A stretch of DNA of 64,000 nt, taken from positions 186,001 to 250,000 of the forward strand of contig CBDCSI010000001.1 in NCBI GenBank assembly GCA_965221505.1, written 5' to 3'. The stretch is from CAZPXZ01 sp965221505 (GTDB lineage: Bacteria; Pseudomonadota; Alphaproteobacteria; Rhodobacterales; CAZPXZ01). Positions 56,557 through 64,000 of this stretch are shown here, in pieces. The position numbers and the translations under genes are program-made. The notes beneath the pieces were generated by a model that ran no database searches, had not been told where the DNA came from, and saw nothing but the letters and a program-made list of their open reading frames with translations. Position 1 is the stretch's first letter. Each line of letters opens with the position of its first letter.

Positions 56557-56908
56557 CGGCTCGAGCTCAGCCGCCGGCGGGGCGGGGCGGGATTCCGGTT
56601 GCGCGCAGGCGCCGGGGACGCCCGGCCGCGCCGGAATCCGCGGTCCGGCCCGGAATCGGGGACGGCGTCGTCGTTCGGTCCGGCCGCGCGGAACGCCTCG
56701 CCGACCGATCCGTCGCCGGGCCGCCGTTCGACCGTCGGCGTCCGCAGGCGGCTGCGCATCCCGCAGTTGCGACGGACGGTGCGCCCGGCGCCCGCTCCGG
56801 CAGCCGGTTCGGGGCGACCGGGACGGCCGCGCACGGACGGTCCGGTCGGGAGACCCGATTGAGCGAACCCCACTCCGCGCCCGACTCCGCGCCGTGGTCG
56901 GGCATGGC
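56557..56908. other. Gene-free region between ApbC and EamA-type genes
   Basis: 352 bp of GC-rich DNA without a recognisable gene, terminator or promoter. Confidence 0.5.
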
Positions 56909-58024
56909 TCAGGCGTCCGCGGTCAGTCGCTCCGCAATCTCGAAGAATCGCCGGGTTTGCGGGCTTTCGGGATGCGACGCGACCAGCGGCGTTCCCGAGT
57001 CCGAGGTGAGCCGGAGTTCGATGTCGAGCGGAATCTCTCCCAGAAACGGAACGCCGGCAGCCTCTGCCTCGCGTCGTGCGCCGCCGGCGCCGAAGATCTC
57101 CGCGGCATGGCCGCAATTGGGACATACGTACCCCGACATGTTCTCGATGATGCCGAGAACCGGAGTATCCAGCTTTCGGAACATGTCCAGCGCCTTGCGC
57201 GCGTCGAGCAGGGCGACGTCCTGCGGCGTGGACACGACGATCGCGCCGCTGACCTCGGTTCGCTGGCAGAGCGTCAGTTGCACGTCGCCGGTGCCGGGCG
57301 GCAGGTCGACGATGAGGTCGTCGAGACGTCCCCATCGCACCTGGAACAGCATCTGCTGGAGCGCCGACATCAACATGGGGCCGCGCCACACGACGGACTG
57401 GCTCTCCTCCAGCATGAAGCCCATGGACATGACCGTCACGCCGTGATTGCCGAGCGGAAGGATCGTCTTGCCGTCCGGCGTCGAGGGCCGTCCCGAAACC
57501 CCCAGCATTCGCGGTTGCGAGGGGCCGTAGACGTCCGCGTCGAGCAGTCCGACGCGGCGGCCCCGCCGGGCGAAGGCGAGGGCGAGATTCGCCGCGACGG
57601 TGGACTTGCCGACGCCGCCCTTGCCGGAGCCGATCGCGATGACGCGGGAGACGCCGTCGATTCGCCCGGATTGCCTTGCGGGGCGTTCGAGCCGAGCGCC
57701 GGGCGGCGCACGGACGGCGGTCGCTCCGCGGATGTCCGGCGGCGGCTGCGGCGCGGAGCCGGCGGTATCCGAATGCGCGGTCAGCACCACGGTGGCGGAA
57801 CCGACGCCGGGAACGGCGAGAACGGCCTTCTCGGCCGCCTTTCGCAGCGGCTCCAGCGCCGGGCCGCGCTCGGGTTCCACCTCGATCGAGAATCCGATCG
57901 CTGCGCCGGAAACGGTGAGCCCCTTGACCATCCCGGCCGAGACGATGTCCGTGCCGCGAGTCGGATCGACGACGGCGCGAAGCGCGGCGAGTATCCGGTT
58001 CCTGGCTGCGTCGTCCGCCGACAT
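56909..58024 (-). CDS. apbC: Mrp/NBP35 family iron-sulfur carrier ATPase
   Basis: 371 residues. An N-terminal MIP18/DUF59 domain (about residues 1-95: ILAALRAVVDPTRGTDIV) precedes the deviant Walker A GSGKGGVGKSTVAANLALAF (about residue 130), DADVYGPSQPRML, VDLPPGTGD and the cluster-binding CxxC in GYVCPNCGHA. It delivers Fe-S clusters to apoproteins using ATP. It follows the DUF6494-type gene by 28 bp, so it may be co-transcribed with it and pnp. Confidence 0.95.
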   Translation of the reverse strand: MSADDAARNRILAALRAVVDPTRGTDIVSAGMVKGLTVSGAAIGFSIEVEPERGPALEPLRKAAEKAVLAVPGVGSATVVLTAHSDTAGSAPQPPPDIRGATAVRAPPGARLERPARQSGRIDGVSRVIAIGSGKGGVGKSTVAANLALAFARRGRRVGLLDADVYGPSQPRMLGVSGRPSTPDGKTILPLGNHGVTVMSMGFMLEESQSVVWRGPMLMSALQQMLFQVRWGRLDDLIVDLPPGTGDVQLTLCQRTEVSGAIVVSTPQDVALLDARKALDMFRKLDTPVLGIIENMSGYVCPNCGHAAEIFGAGGARREAEAAGVPFLGEIPLDIELRLTSDSGTPLVASHPESPQTRRFFEIAERLTADA

Positions 58025-58052
58025 GGCAAGTCCGGATCGGCGCAGGCCCGGG

Positions 58053-58265
58053 TCAGCCGTCGGTTCCGAGCCGGATCTCTCCCTCGACCGTGTGTTCGAG
58101 TCCGATCGGCCCGATCCGCACCGTGGCACGCACCGGCAGGGCGCCGGATTCCGGCAGGGCGCCGTCCTCCCTCGCCTGCCGAACCGCTTCCTCCACGGCT
58201 TGCTGGCTGGTTACCCCGAGCCGCTTGAGGAATTTCCGAAGCGACATGTTGAGTTCTTCGTCCAT
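58053..58265 (-). CDS. DUF6494-type small protein
   Basis: 70 residues: helical N-terminus (NMSLRKFLKRLGVTSQQAVE) and a beta-rich tail (VRATVRIGPIGLEHTVEGEI). It resembles small conserved proteins of the DUF6494 kind, whose function is unknown. Start ATG 58265 is 46 bp after pnp and the stop 28 bp before apbC, all on one strand. Genomic pairing with ApbC hints at a role near Fe-S delivery, which is speculation. Confidence 0.75.
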   Translation of the reverse strand: MDEELNMSLRKFLKRLGVTSQQAVEEAVRQAREDGALPESGALPVRATVRIGPIGLEHTVEGEIRLGTDG

Positions 58266-58311
58266 CCGGTCTCTCCCCGGCCGGCGCGCCCCGCAGCGGC
58301 CCCTGGGCGCG

Positions 58312-60765
58312 TCAGTCGTCGTCGAAATAGGGCGAATGGTCCCGGCGCCGGCTCCGGCCCCTCGGCGGGCCGTCCCGCCGGCCGCCGCCCCGCCGATCGA
58401 AGTGGTCGTCGCTCCGGCGGTCCCGTCCGCCGCCCCTGCGGCGTCCTCCGCGCCCCCCGTCGCCGCCTTCGGGCTGCGCGTCCATGGAGTCGTAGTCTCC
58501 GCGGAACCGGCCGCCCGAATGCCGGTCCGAATGCCGGTCGGAATGCCGGTCGGAATGCCGGTCGTGGCCGTCGCCGCCCCGGGGTCCGAAGTCGCGGCCT
58601 CCGAAGTCCCGGCCTCCCCGGCGGTCCCGGTCGCCGCCGCGACGGCCGCCGCCGGCGTCGCCGCCGCCGCGGAGTATTTCGCCGGTTTCCTGGTCGACCG
58701 CCTTCATGGAGAGCTTGACCCGGCCCCGGTCGTCGGAGCCGACGTGCAAGACCTTGACCGTCTGCCCTTCCTGCAGGACGTCGGCCGGGCTCTCGACGCG
58801 CCGGTTGGCGATCTGCGAGACGTGGACCAGCCCGTCCTTCTTGCCGAAGAAATTCACGAACGCGCCGAACTCCATGATCTTGACCACGGTGCCGTCATAG
58901 ACGACGCCCGGTTCGGGATCCGACACCAGTTCCAGGATGCGGCGCTTGGCGTCCTCGATGCGCGCGGAGTCCGAGGACGCGATCTTGATCGTGCCGTCGT
59001 CGTTGACGTCCACCTTGGCGCCGGTCTCGTCGACGATGGACCGGATGACCTTGCCGCCGGTTCCGATCACGTCGCGGATCTTCTCGACCGGGATGGTGAT
59101 CATCTCGATGCGCGGCGCGTAGGCGGAGAACTCCTGACGCACGTTCGAGAGCGACTTGTTCATTTCGCCGAGAATGTGCATCCGCGCGTCCCGCGCCTGG
59201 GCGAGGGCGGTGCGCATGATGTCCGGCGTCACCCCGGACACCTTGATGTCCATCTGCAGCGCGGTGACGCCGCGTTCCGTGCCCGCGACCTTGAAATCCA
59301 TGTCGCCGAGATGGTCTTCGTCGCCGAGGATGTCGGTCAGGATCGCGTGGCGGTCCCCTTCGAGGATCAGGCCCATCGCGATTCCGGCCACCGCCCGGCG
59401 AACCGGAACGCCGGCGTCCATGAGCGCGAGCGAGCTGCCGCAGACCGTGGCCATGGACGAGGAGCCGTTGGACTCCAGCACCTCCGCCACGACCCGGATG
59501 GTGTAGGGAAACTCCTCCGGGGCGGGAAGGACCGGGCGCAACGCGCGCCAGGCGAGCTTGCCGTGTCCGATCTCCCGCCGGCCCGGAGGTCCCATGCGCC
59601 GGGCCTCCCCGACGGAGTAGGGCGGAAAGTTGTAGTGCAACATGAACCGCTCGCGGTAGTTCGCGTGCAGCGAGTCCATGATCTGCTCGTCTTCCCCGGT
59701 GCCGAGCGTGGTCACCGCGAGGACCTGCGTCTCGCCGCGGGTGAACACGGCCGAGCCGTGGGTGCGGGGCAGCTCGCCGACCTGGCAGAGAATCGGACGC
59801 ACCGTGGCGCAGTCGCGGCCGTCGATCCGGGATCCGGTTTCGAGGATGCGGGAGCGCACGATGTCCTTCTCGACGCTCTTCAACGCGTCGTCGAAGCCGT
59901 CCGGCGGCGTGCCTTCCTCGCCGCCGAGTCCGGCCGCCGCGGCGCTCCCGATTTCCTGGATGCGCTCGCGCCGGGCGGTCTTCTCCGCGATGTCGTAGCT
60001 GGCGTTCAGGTCGGCGCCGACGAGGTCGACGATGCGCCGCTTGACGTCCGACCGGTCGGGCGCCTCGTGCGACCGGCGTTCCTTGCCGACTTCGGCGGCC
60101 AGCTCCCCGATCGTGCGGATGACCGGCTGCATCTCGGCATGGCCGAAGGTCACCGCGCCCAGCATTTCCTCTTCCGAGAGCTCGCGGGCTTCCGATTCGA
60201 CCATCATGACGGCGTCCGCGGTGCCCGCGACCACCAGGTCGAGCCGGCTGTCGGCGAGTTCCGACATGGCCGGATTGAGCCGGTAGGCGCCGTTCTCGAA
60301 TCCGACCCGGGCGCCGCCGATGGGACCGTCGAACGGTATCCCGGACACGGCGAGCGCCGCGGAGGAGGCGATCATCGCGACGATGTCGGGGTCGTTGTCC
60401 AGGTCGTGGCTGAGAACCGTGGCGATGACCTGGGTTTCGTTGCGGAACCCGTCCGGAAACAGCGGCCGGATGGGCCGGTCGATCAGGCGGGACGTGAGGG
60501 TCTCCTTCTCCGTCGGCCGCGCTTCCCGCTTGAAGAAGCCGCCGGGGATCTTGCCCGCGGCGAAATACTTCTCCTGGTAATGGACGGTGAGCGGAAAGAA
60601 GTCGATATCCGCTCGCGGCTCCCGGCTGGCGACCGCCGCGGCGAGGACGCTGGTCTCGCCGTAGGTCGCGAGGACCGCTCCGTCGGCCTGGCGCGCGAGG
60701 CGCCCGGTCTCGAGGACCAGGGTTCGGCCGCCCCAATCCAGCTCCTTCTTGGTGATGTTTGGCAT
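58312..60765 (-). CDS. pnp: Polyribonucleotide nucleotidyltransferase with a long RGG/DRHS tail
   Basis: 817 residues, about 100 more than usual. Two RNase PH domains (YQEKYFAAGKIPGGFFKREA, FPPYSVGEARRMGPPGRREI and DILGDEDHLGDMDFKVAG with catalytic acids), a KH domain (IRDVIGTGGKVIRSI) and an S1 domain (EFGAFVNFFGKKDGLVHVSQ) are all intact. From about residue 697 follows a Gly/Arg/Asp-rich tail with RGG-like motifs and four HSDR-type repeats. It degrades RNA 3'-5' phosphorolytically and is a degradosome partner. It lies 348 bp downstream of rpsO with a hairpin before its ATG. Confidence 0.96.
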   Translation of the reverse strand: MPNITKKELDWGGRTLVLETGRLARQADGAVLATYGETSVLAAAVASREPRADIDFFPLTVHYQEKYFAAGKIPGGFFKREARPTEKETLTSRLIDRPIRPLFPDGFRNETQVIATVLSHDLDNDPDIVAMIASSAALAVSGIPFDGPIGGARVGFENGAYRLNPAMSELADSRLDLVVAGTADAVMMVESEARELSEEEMLGAVTFGHAEMQPVIRTIGELAAEVGKERRSHEAPDRSDVKRRIVDLVGADLNASYDIAEKTARRERIQEIGSAAAAGLGGEEGTPPDGFDDALKSVEKDIVRSRILETGSRIDGRDCATVRPILCQVGELPRTHGSAVFTRGETQVLAVTTLGTGEDEQIMDSLHANYRERFMLHYNFPPYSVGEARRMGPPGRREIGHGKLAWRALRPVLPAPEEFPYTIRVVAEVLESNGSSSMATVCGSSLALMDAGVPVRRAVAGIAMGLILEGDRHAILTDILGDEDHLGDMDFKVAGTERGVTALQMDIKVSGVTPDIMRTALAQARDARMHILGEMNKSLSNVRQEFSAYAPRIEMITIPVEKIRDVIGTGGKVIRSIVDETGAKVDVNDDGTIKIASSDSARIEDAKRRILELVSDPEPGVVYDGTVVKIMEFGAFVNFFGKKDGLVHVSQIANRRVESPADVLQEGQTVKVLHVGSDDRGRVKLSMKAVDQETGEILRGGGDAGGGRRGGDRDRRGGRDFGGRDFGPRGGDGHDRHSDRHSDRHSDRHSGGRFRGDYDSMDAQPEGGDGGRGGRRRGGGRDRRSDDHFDRRGGGRRDGPPRGRSRRRDHSPYFDDD
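58517..58564 (-). repeat. Four 12-bp tandem repeats inside pnp
   Basis: GAATGCCGGTC(C/G) is repeated four times head to tail, encoding four-residue repeats of Asp-Arg-His-Ser in the PNPase tail. Near-identity of the units suggests recent expansion by slippage. Confidence 0.9.
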
Positions 60766-60791
60766 GTTGTCCTGATTCTGCACGTCGGCGC

Positions 60792-60813
60792 CGCCTGCCT
60801 TGCCCGGCAGGCG
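60792..60813 (-). promoter_or_regulatory. Hairpin in the rpsO-pnp intergenic region
   Basis: CGCCTGCC-N6-GGCAGGCG forms a perfect 8-bp stem 26 bp before the pnp ATG. In enterobacteria a hairpin in this interval is cut by RNase III and mediates pnp autoregulation; an analogous role here is inference. The rest of the 348-bp gap (60766-61113) shows no gene. Confidence 0.55.
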
Positions 60814-61113
60814 TCCGCGTGTCGTCCGCGCTCTCCCTCGAGCGCCCTTCTGCTGATGTCGTACGGCGTAGCGCCTCCGACGTCGGAATTCGCTGGCGGT
60901 GCCAGCGGCGCGCTGTTGCCGGTGCGCCCGTAGTTCGGGAGTCGTCAAGCCCTGCCGGACAAATCGTCCGTCTCGTGGCCTCGGTTCAGGCGAGCGGCGC
61001 GAATCTACGCGATGCGTTCCGGTTTCGCAAGCCTGCTGCGACGCGCCGTCCGGGCGGGTCGCGCCCGCCGGAACCGCGCGCCCGCGGGAGGACGGGAGTC
61101 CGGCCGCCTGCGG

Positions 61114-61383
61114 CTACCGGCGAAGCCCGAGACGTCCGATGACGGTCCGGTAGCGCTCCGGGTCGCTGTTCCGGACGTAGCGCAAGAGGCGCCTCCGCCT
61201 CGAGATCATGCGGTAGAGGCCGCGCTTCGAGTGGTTGTCCTTCGCGTGCCGCTTGAAGTGCTCGGTGAGATTCGCGATTCGCTCGGACAGGACGGCGATC
61301 TGGATCTCCGCCGATCCGCTGTCGCTGTCGTGGGTCCGATACTCCCGGAGGAGTTCCTGCTTCCGGTCTGCGGTAATCGACAT
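61114..61383 (-). CDS. rpsO: 30S ribosomal protein S15
   Basis: 89 residues, the standard length. Conserved S15 features: MSITADRKQELLREYRTHDS, GSAEIQIAVLSERIANLTEH, KDNHSKRGLYRMISRRRRLL. It binds 16S rRNA early in 30S assembly. It lies 13 bp after truB and before pnp, the usual bacterial order. Confidence 0.98.
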   Translation of the reverse strand: MSITADRKQELLREYRTHDSDSGSAEIQIAVLSERIANLTEHFKRHAKDNHSKRGLYRMISRRRRLLRYVRNSDPERYRTVIGRLGLRR

Positions 61384-61396
61384 CTGGGGCTCCTGT

Positions 61397-62314
61397 TCAT
61401 GCCCTGGGATAGGGCGCTGGAAACACGCGCGAGGGACGGAATACGCCGCCGACGATCCGGCCGATCGCGACCGGGCGCCCGTAGAAGGACGCCCAGGCAA
61501 CCGGCAGGTCCGGCAGGCTGCCCGGACGGTTGGCGACGATTCGCATGCCTCGCCGAATCTGGCGCGCCTCCGATTCGCCTACCGCCAGAGCCGGGATGTC
61601 GGCCAGCCCGGCGGCAACCGGCAGGAGCGCTTCGCGCCGGGCGACACTATCGTGCATTTGCCGGACGTCCGCAAGGGGCAGGGAGTCGGATTCGTCGAAC
61701 GGGCCGGCCGCCAGACGCCGAAGGTCGCGGACGTAAGCGAGGCAATCCAGCGATTCGCCGAGGTCCCGCGCCAGGCTGCGGACGTAGGTGCCGCTGCCGC
61801 AGGTCAGGTCGAACTCCGCGCGGTCCCGGTCCCATCCGGTCATCCGCAACGCGTGAACCGTGACGGGCCGCGGCTGCAGCCGGGGGCGCTTGCCGCGCCG
61901 CGCCAGCGCGTATGCGCGCTTGCCGTCGACGCGCACGGCGGAGTAGTCCGGCGGCCGCTGCAGGATTTCGCCGGTGAAGGAGGCCAGGCGGTCGGCGATC
62001 GCCTCCGCGCCGGGGCGGCGGCAGGAGCGCGCGATCACCGCTCCCGTCGCGTCGTCGGTGTCCCGCGCCTCGCCCCAGGCTACCGTGAACCGGTAGCGCT
62101 TCCGGCCGGCGGACACGAAGGCCGCGGTCTTCGTCGCCTCGCCGAAGGCGACCGGCAGCACGCCGGTCGCGAACGGGTCCAGGGTGCCCGCGTGGCCGGC
62201 CTTGCGGCTGTCGAGCAGTCGTCGCAGGACTCCGACGCAAGCGGCCGACGTGATTCCCGGCGGCTTGTCGAGAACCAGCCAGCCGTCAGCCGTCGCGGCT
62301 CGCTCCGCGTTCAT
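61397..62314 (-). CDS. truB: tRNA pseudouridine(55) synthase
   Basis: 305 residues. The catalytic Asp is in KAGHAGTLDPFATGVLP (about residue 46); RYRFTVAWGEARDTDDATG and LTCGSGTYVRSLARDLGE are typical of TruB. It isomerises U55 in the T-arm of tRNAs. Its first 29 nt overlap the 3' end of rbfA, giving translational coupling. Confidence 0.96.
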   Translation of the reverse strand: MNAERAATADGWLVLDKPPGITSAACVGVLRRLLDSRKAGHAGTLDPFATGVLPVAFGEATKTAAFVSAGRKRYRFTVAWGEARDTDDATGAVIARSCRRPGAEAIADRLASFTGEILQRPPDYSAVRVDGKRAYALARRGKRPRLQPRPVTVHALRMTGWDRDRAEFDLTCGSGTYVRSLARDLGESLDCLAYVRDLRRLAAGPFDESDSLPLADVRQMHDSVARREALLPVAAGLADIPALAVGESEARQIRRGMRIVANRPGSLPDLPVAWASFYGRPVAIGRIVGGVFRPSRVFPAPYPRA

Positions 62315-62666
62315 CCCCGTTCTCGGCGAGCAGCCGGCCGATGCGGTCGAACCGGTCGTAGGAGGGGTCCGGAACGAACCGGAGCCTCGGCGCGAATTTG
62401 CGCTGGGCGGCGCGTTGCAGCGGGCCGCGGTTGCGCTCCAGCGCCTGCCCGGCCGCTTCCGCGCCGACGCCTCCGAGCGGCAGGAAGAACACCGTCGCCT
62501 CCCGCAGGTCGGGGCTGACCCGAACTTCCGTGACGGTGATGGAGTTGCGGGTCAATTCCGGATCCGGAATTTCGCGGCGAAGCAGGATTTCGCCCAGCGT
62601 GCGGCGGATGGCCTCTCCGACCCGCTGTTGCCGGCGGCTCGCGGGACGGCCGTTGCGAGTCGACAA
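62286..62666 (-). CDS. rbfA: 30S ribosome-binding factor A
   Basis: 126 residues with KH-type RbfA features: QQRVGEAIRRTLGEILLRRE, ITVTEVRVSPDLREATVFF, LRFVPDPSYDRFDRIGRLL. It aids late 30S subunit maturation. The start is TTG preceded by GGGAGAGGG. It follows infB by 33 bp and overlaps truB by 29 nt. Confidence 0.94.
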   Translation of the reverse strand: MSTRNGRPASRRQQRVGEAIRRTLGEILLRREIPDPELTRNSITVTEVRVSPDLREATVFFLPLGGVGAEAAGQALERNRGPLQRAAQRKFAPRLRFVPDPSYDRFDRIGRLLAENGDERGASRDG

Positions 62667-62699
62667 GTAACCCTCTCCCGTGGACGCCGGCGGACCGGG

Positions 62700-64000
62700 C
62701 TACAGCGAACGCGTGATTTCCTCGGTCTGGAACAGTTCGATCACGTCGCCCTGGCGAACGTCCTGGTAGTTGCGCAGCGACATGCCGCATTCGTTGCCGG
62801 TGTTCACTTCCGCCGCGTCGTCCTTGAACCGCTTCAGGGTCGCCAGGGCGCCGGTGTATTGCACGATCCCGTTCCGGACCAGACGCACCCTCGCGTTTCG
62901 CTTCGCCGTGCCCGAGGTGACGCGGCAGCCGGCGACGGAGCCGACCTTGCTGACGCGGAAGACCTCCAGCACCTCCGCCCGGCCGAGTTCGGTCTCGCGA
63001 ATCTCGGGCGCCAGGAGGCCGGACGCGAGGCCGCGCACCTCGTCCAGCAGCTCGTAGATGATGGAATGGAAGGAAATTTCGACGTCGAACCGGGACGCGG
63101 CCAGTTTGGCCTGCGCGTTCGGACGCACGTTGAAGCCGATGACGCGGGCCCCGGAGGTCGACGCGAGCGTCACGTCCGATTCGCTGATCGCGCCGACGCC
63201 GGCATGGACGACGTGGACCTTGACGTCCTCGTTGCCGATCTTGGCGAGCGCCTCGACGATGGCTTCGGTCGAGCCGTGGACGTCGGCCTTGATCACGACG
63301 GCCAGATACTCGTGGCTGTCGCTTTGCCCGAACGCGTCGACCCCGCGCCGGATCACCGGCGCGAGCTTGGTCCGCCGGGCGTTCTCCGAACGGTATTCCG
63401 CGATCTCCCGGGCGCGGGCCTCGGAATCCACCACCACGAACCGGTCGCCGGCCTCGGGGGTTCCGTTGAGCCCGTCGACTTCCACCGGCATGGACGGCGC
63501 GGCTTCGCCGAGCAGTTTGCCCCGCTCGTCCCGAAGGGAGCGCGCGCGGCCCCAGTGCGATCCGATCACGAACACGTCGGACTTGCGCAAGGTGCCGCGC
63601 TGCACCAGAAGCGTCGCGACCGGGCCGCGCCCCTTGTCGAGGCGGGCCTCGACGACGGCGCCCTCGGCCGGGCGGTCCGGATTGGCCGAGAGGTCGAGAA
63701 GGCTCGCCTGCAGGGAGACGGTTTCGAGGAGCGCGTCGATTCCCTGGCCGGTCTTCGCGGAAACCTCCACGTCGAGCGCGTCGCCGCCGCGCTCTTCGAC
63801 GATGACTTCCTTGCGCAGCAGGCCGTCCCGGACGCGGTCCGGATTGGCGTCGTCGAGGTCGATCTTGTTGATCGCGACCACCATGGGCACGCCTGCGGCC
63901 CGCGCGTGGTCGATCGCCTCCTCGGTCTGCGGCATCAGGCCGTCGTTGGCCGCGACCGCGAGGATCACCAGGTCGGTGACCCCGGCGCCCCGGGCCCGCA
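62700..64000 (-). CDS. infB: Translation initiation factor IF-2 (N-terminus outside window)
   Basis: Partial: about 433 C-terminal codons, open to the right edge. The G domain enters at VTDLVILAVAANDGLMPQTE with the NKxD motif in AINKIDL; domains II, III and IV follow, ending QGDVIELFQTEEITRSL. IF-2 places initiator tRNA on the 30S subunit with GTP. It leads the rbfA-truB-rpsO-pnp series; nusA is expected just outside the window. Confidence 0.97.
   Translation of the reverse strand, partial: RARGAGVTDLVILAVAANDGLMPQTEEAIDHARAAGVPMVVAINKIDLDDANPDRVRDGLLRKEVIVEERGGDALDVEVSAKTGQGIDALLETVSLQASLLDLSANPDRPAEGAVVEARLDKGRGPVATLLVQRGTLRKSDVFVIGSHWGRARSLRDERGKLLGEAAPSMPVEVDGLNGTPEAGDRFVVVDSEARAREIAEYRSENARRTKLAPVIRRGVDAFGQSDSHEYLAVVIKADVHGSTEAIVEALAKIGNEDVKVHVVHAGVGAISESDVTLASTSGARVIGFNVRPNAQAKLAASRFDVEISFHSIIYELLDEVRGLASGLLAPEIRETELGRAEVLEVFRVSKVGSVAGCRVTSGTAKRNARVRLVRNGIVQYTGALATLKRFKDDAAEVNTGNECGMSLRNYQDVRQGDVIELFQTEEITRSL

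Overview
The window is GC-rich bacterial chromosome, most likely from an alphaproteobacterium. This rests on: an imuA-imuB-dnaE2 mutagenesis cassette under a GTTC-N7-GTTC LexA box, the infB-rbfA-truB-rpsO-pnp order, a 370-residue RibA with a non-catalytic N-terminal half, a complex-I NDUFA9-like reductase, and a LivM-LivG fusion. Genes are packed with 4-nt ATGA/GTGA stop/start overlaps inside operons, but the operons are separated by unusually long gene-free stretches of about 0.35 to 2 kb. No phage, insertion sequence, integrase or CRISPR array is visible.

Layout. 0-2.4 kb: MocD/MocE-like desaturase plus Rieske ferredoxin, divergent from a LacI-type regulator with a palindromic operator. 2.4-4.1 kb: L,D-transpeptidase and ribA. 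4.1-4.8 kb: orphan winged-helix regulator. 4.9-10.8 kb: gltD-gltB (ammonia assimilation). 10.9-12.9 kb: gene-free, with a 263-bp tandem repeat in which every unit carries a hairpin and a G-quadruplex motif. 12.9-14.3 kb: AlbA_2/HATPase regulator-like protein. 14.6-16.4 kb: UppP (apparent ATT start) and an NDUFA9-like protein. 17.8-18.3 kb: membrane-anchored 11-residue-repeat coiled coil. 18.5-22.2 kb: tRNA-Leu(CAG), RNase D, KdsD, LptC, LptA, LptB (Kdo precursor and LPS transport). 22.3-26.1 kb: molybdenum hydroxylase operon with a MoaD-like protein. 27.5-29.3 kb: duplicated-domain protein of unknown function and a coupled, multiply frameshifted gene. 29.3-41.6 kb: two ABC importers (carbohydrate type and branched-chain amino-acid type) flanking a cyclase/formamidase-like protein and an amidase. 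42-47.4 kb: SOS mutagenesis cassette. 48.5-52.1 kb: secreted binding-protein-like ORF, XRE regulator and a regulator with two winged helices. 53-56.6 kb: SulP anion transporter and an EamA-type transporter. 56.9-64 kb: ApbC/Mrp, DUF6494-type protein, and the translation/RNA-decay cluster pnp, rpsO, truB, rbfA, infB (cut by the window end).

How the parts work together. Most identifiable genes are housekeeping: nitrogen assimilation, envelope biogenesis, translation and RNA turnover, and DNA damage tolerance. Solute uptake and catabolism form the second theme: each ABC operon has a perfect 13-bp stem-loop between the binding-protein gene and the permease genes, suggesting a shared way of making more binding protein than membrane components. 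The least explained parts are the 263-bp repeat array with its neighbouring AlbA_2 gene, the duplicated-domain gene with its broken partner, and the XRE/double-winged-helix/secreted-protein locus. No complete new defence system can be demonstrated from sequence alone; these three loci are the best candidates for undescribed biology.
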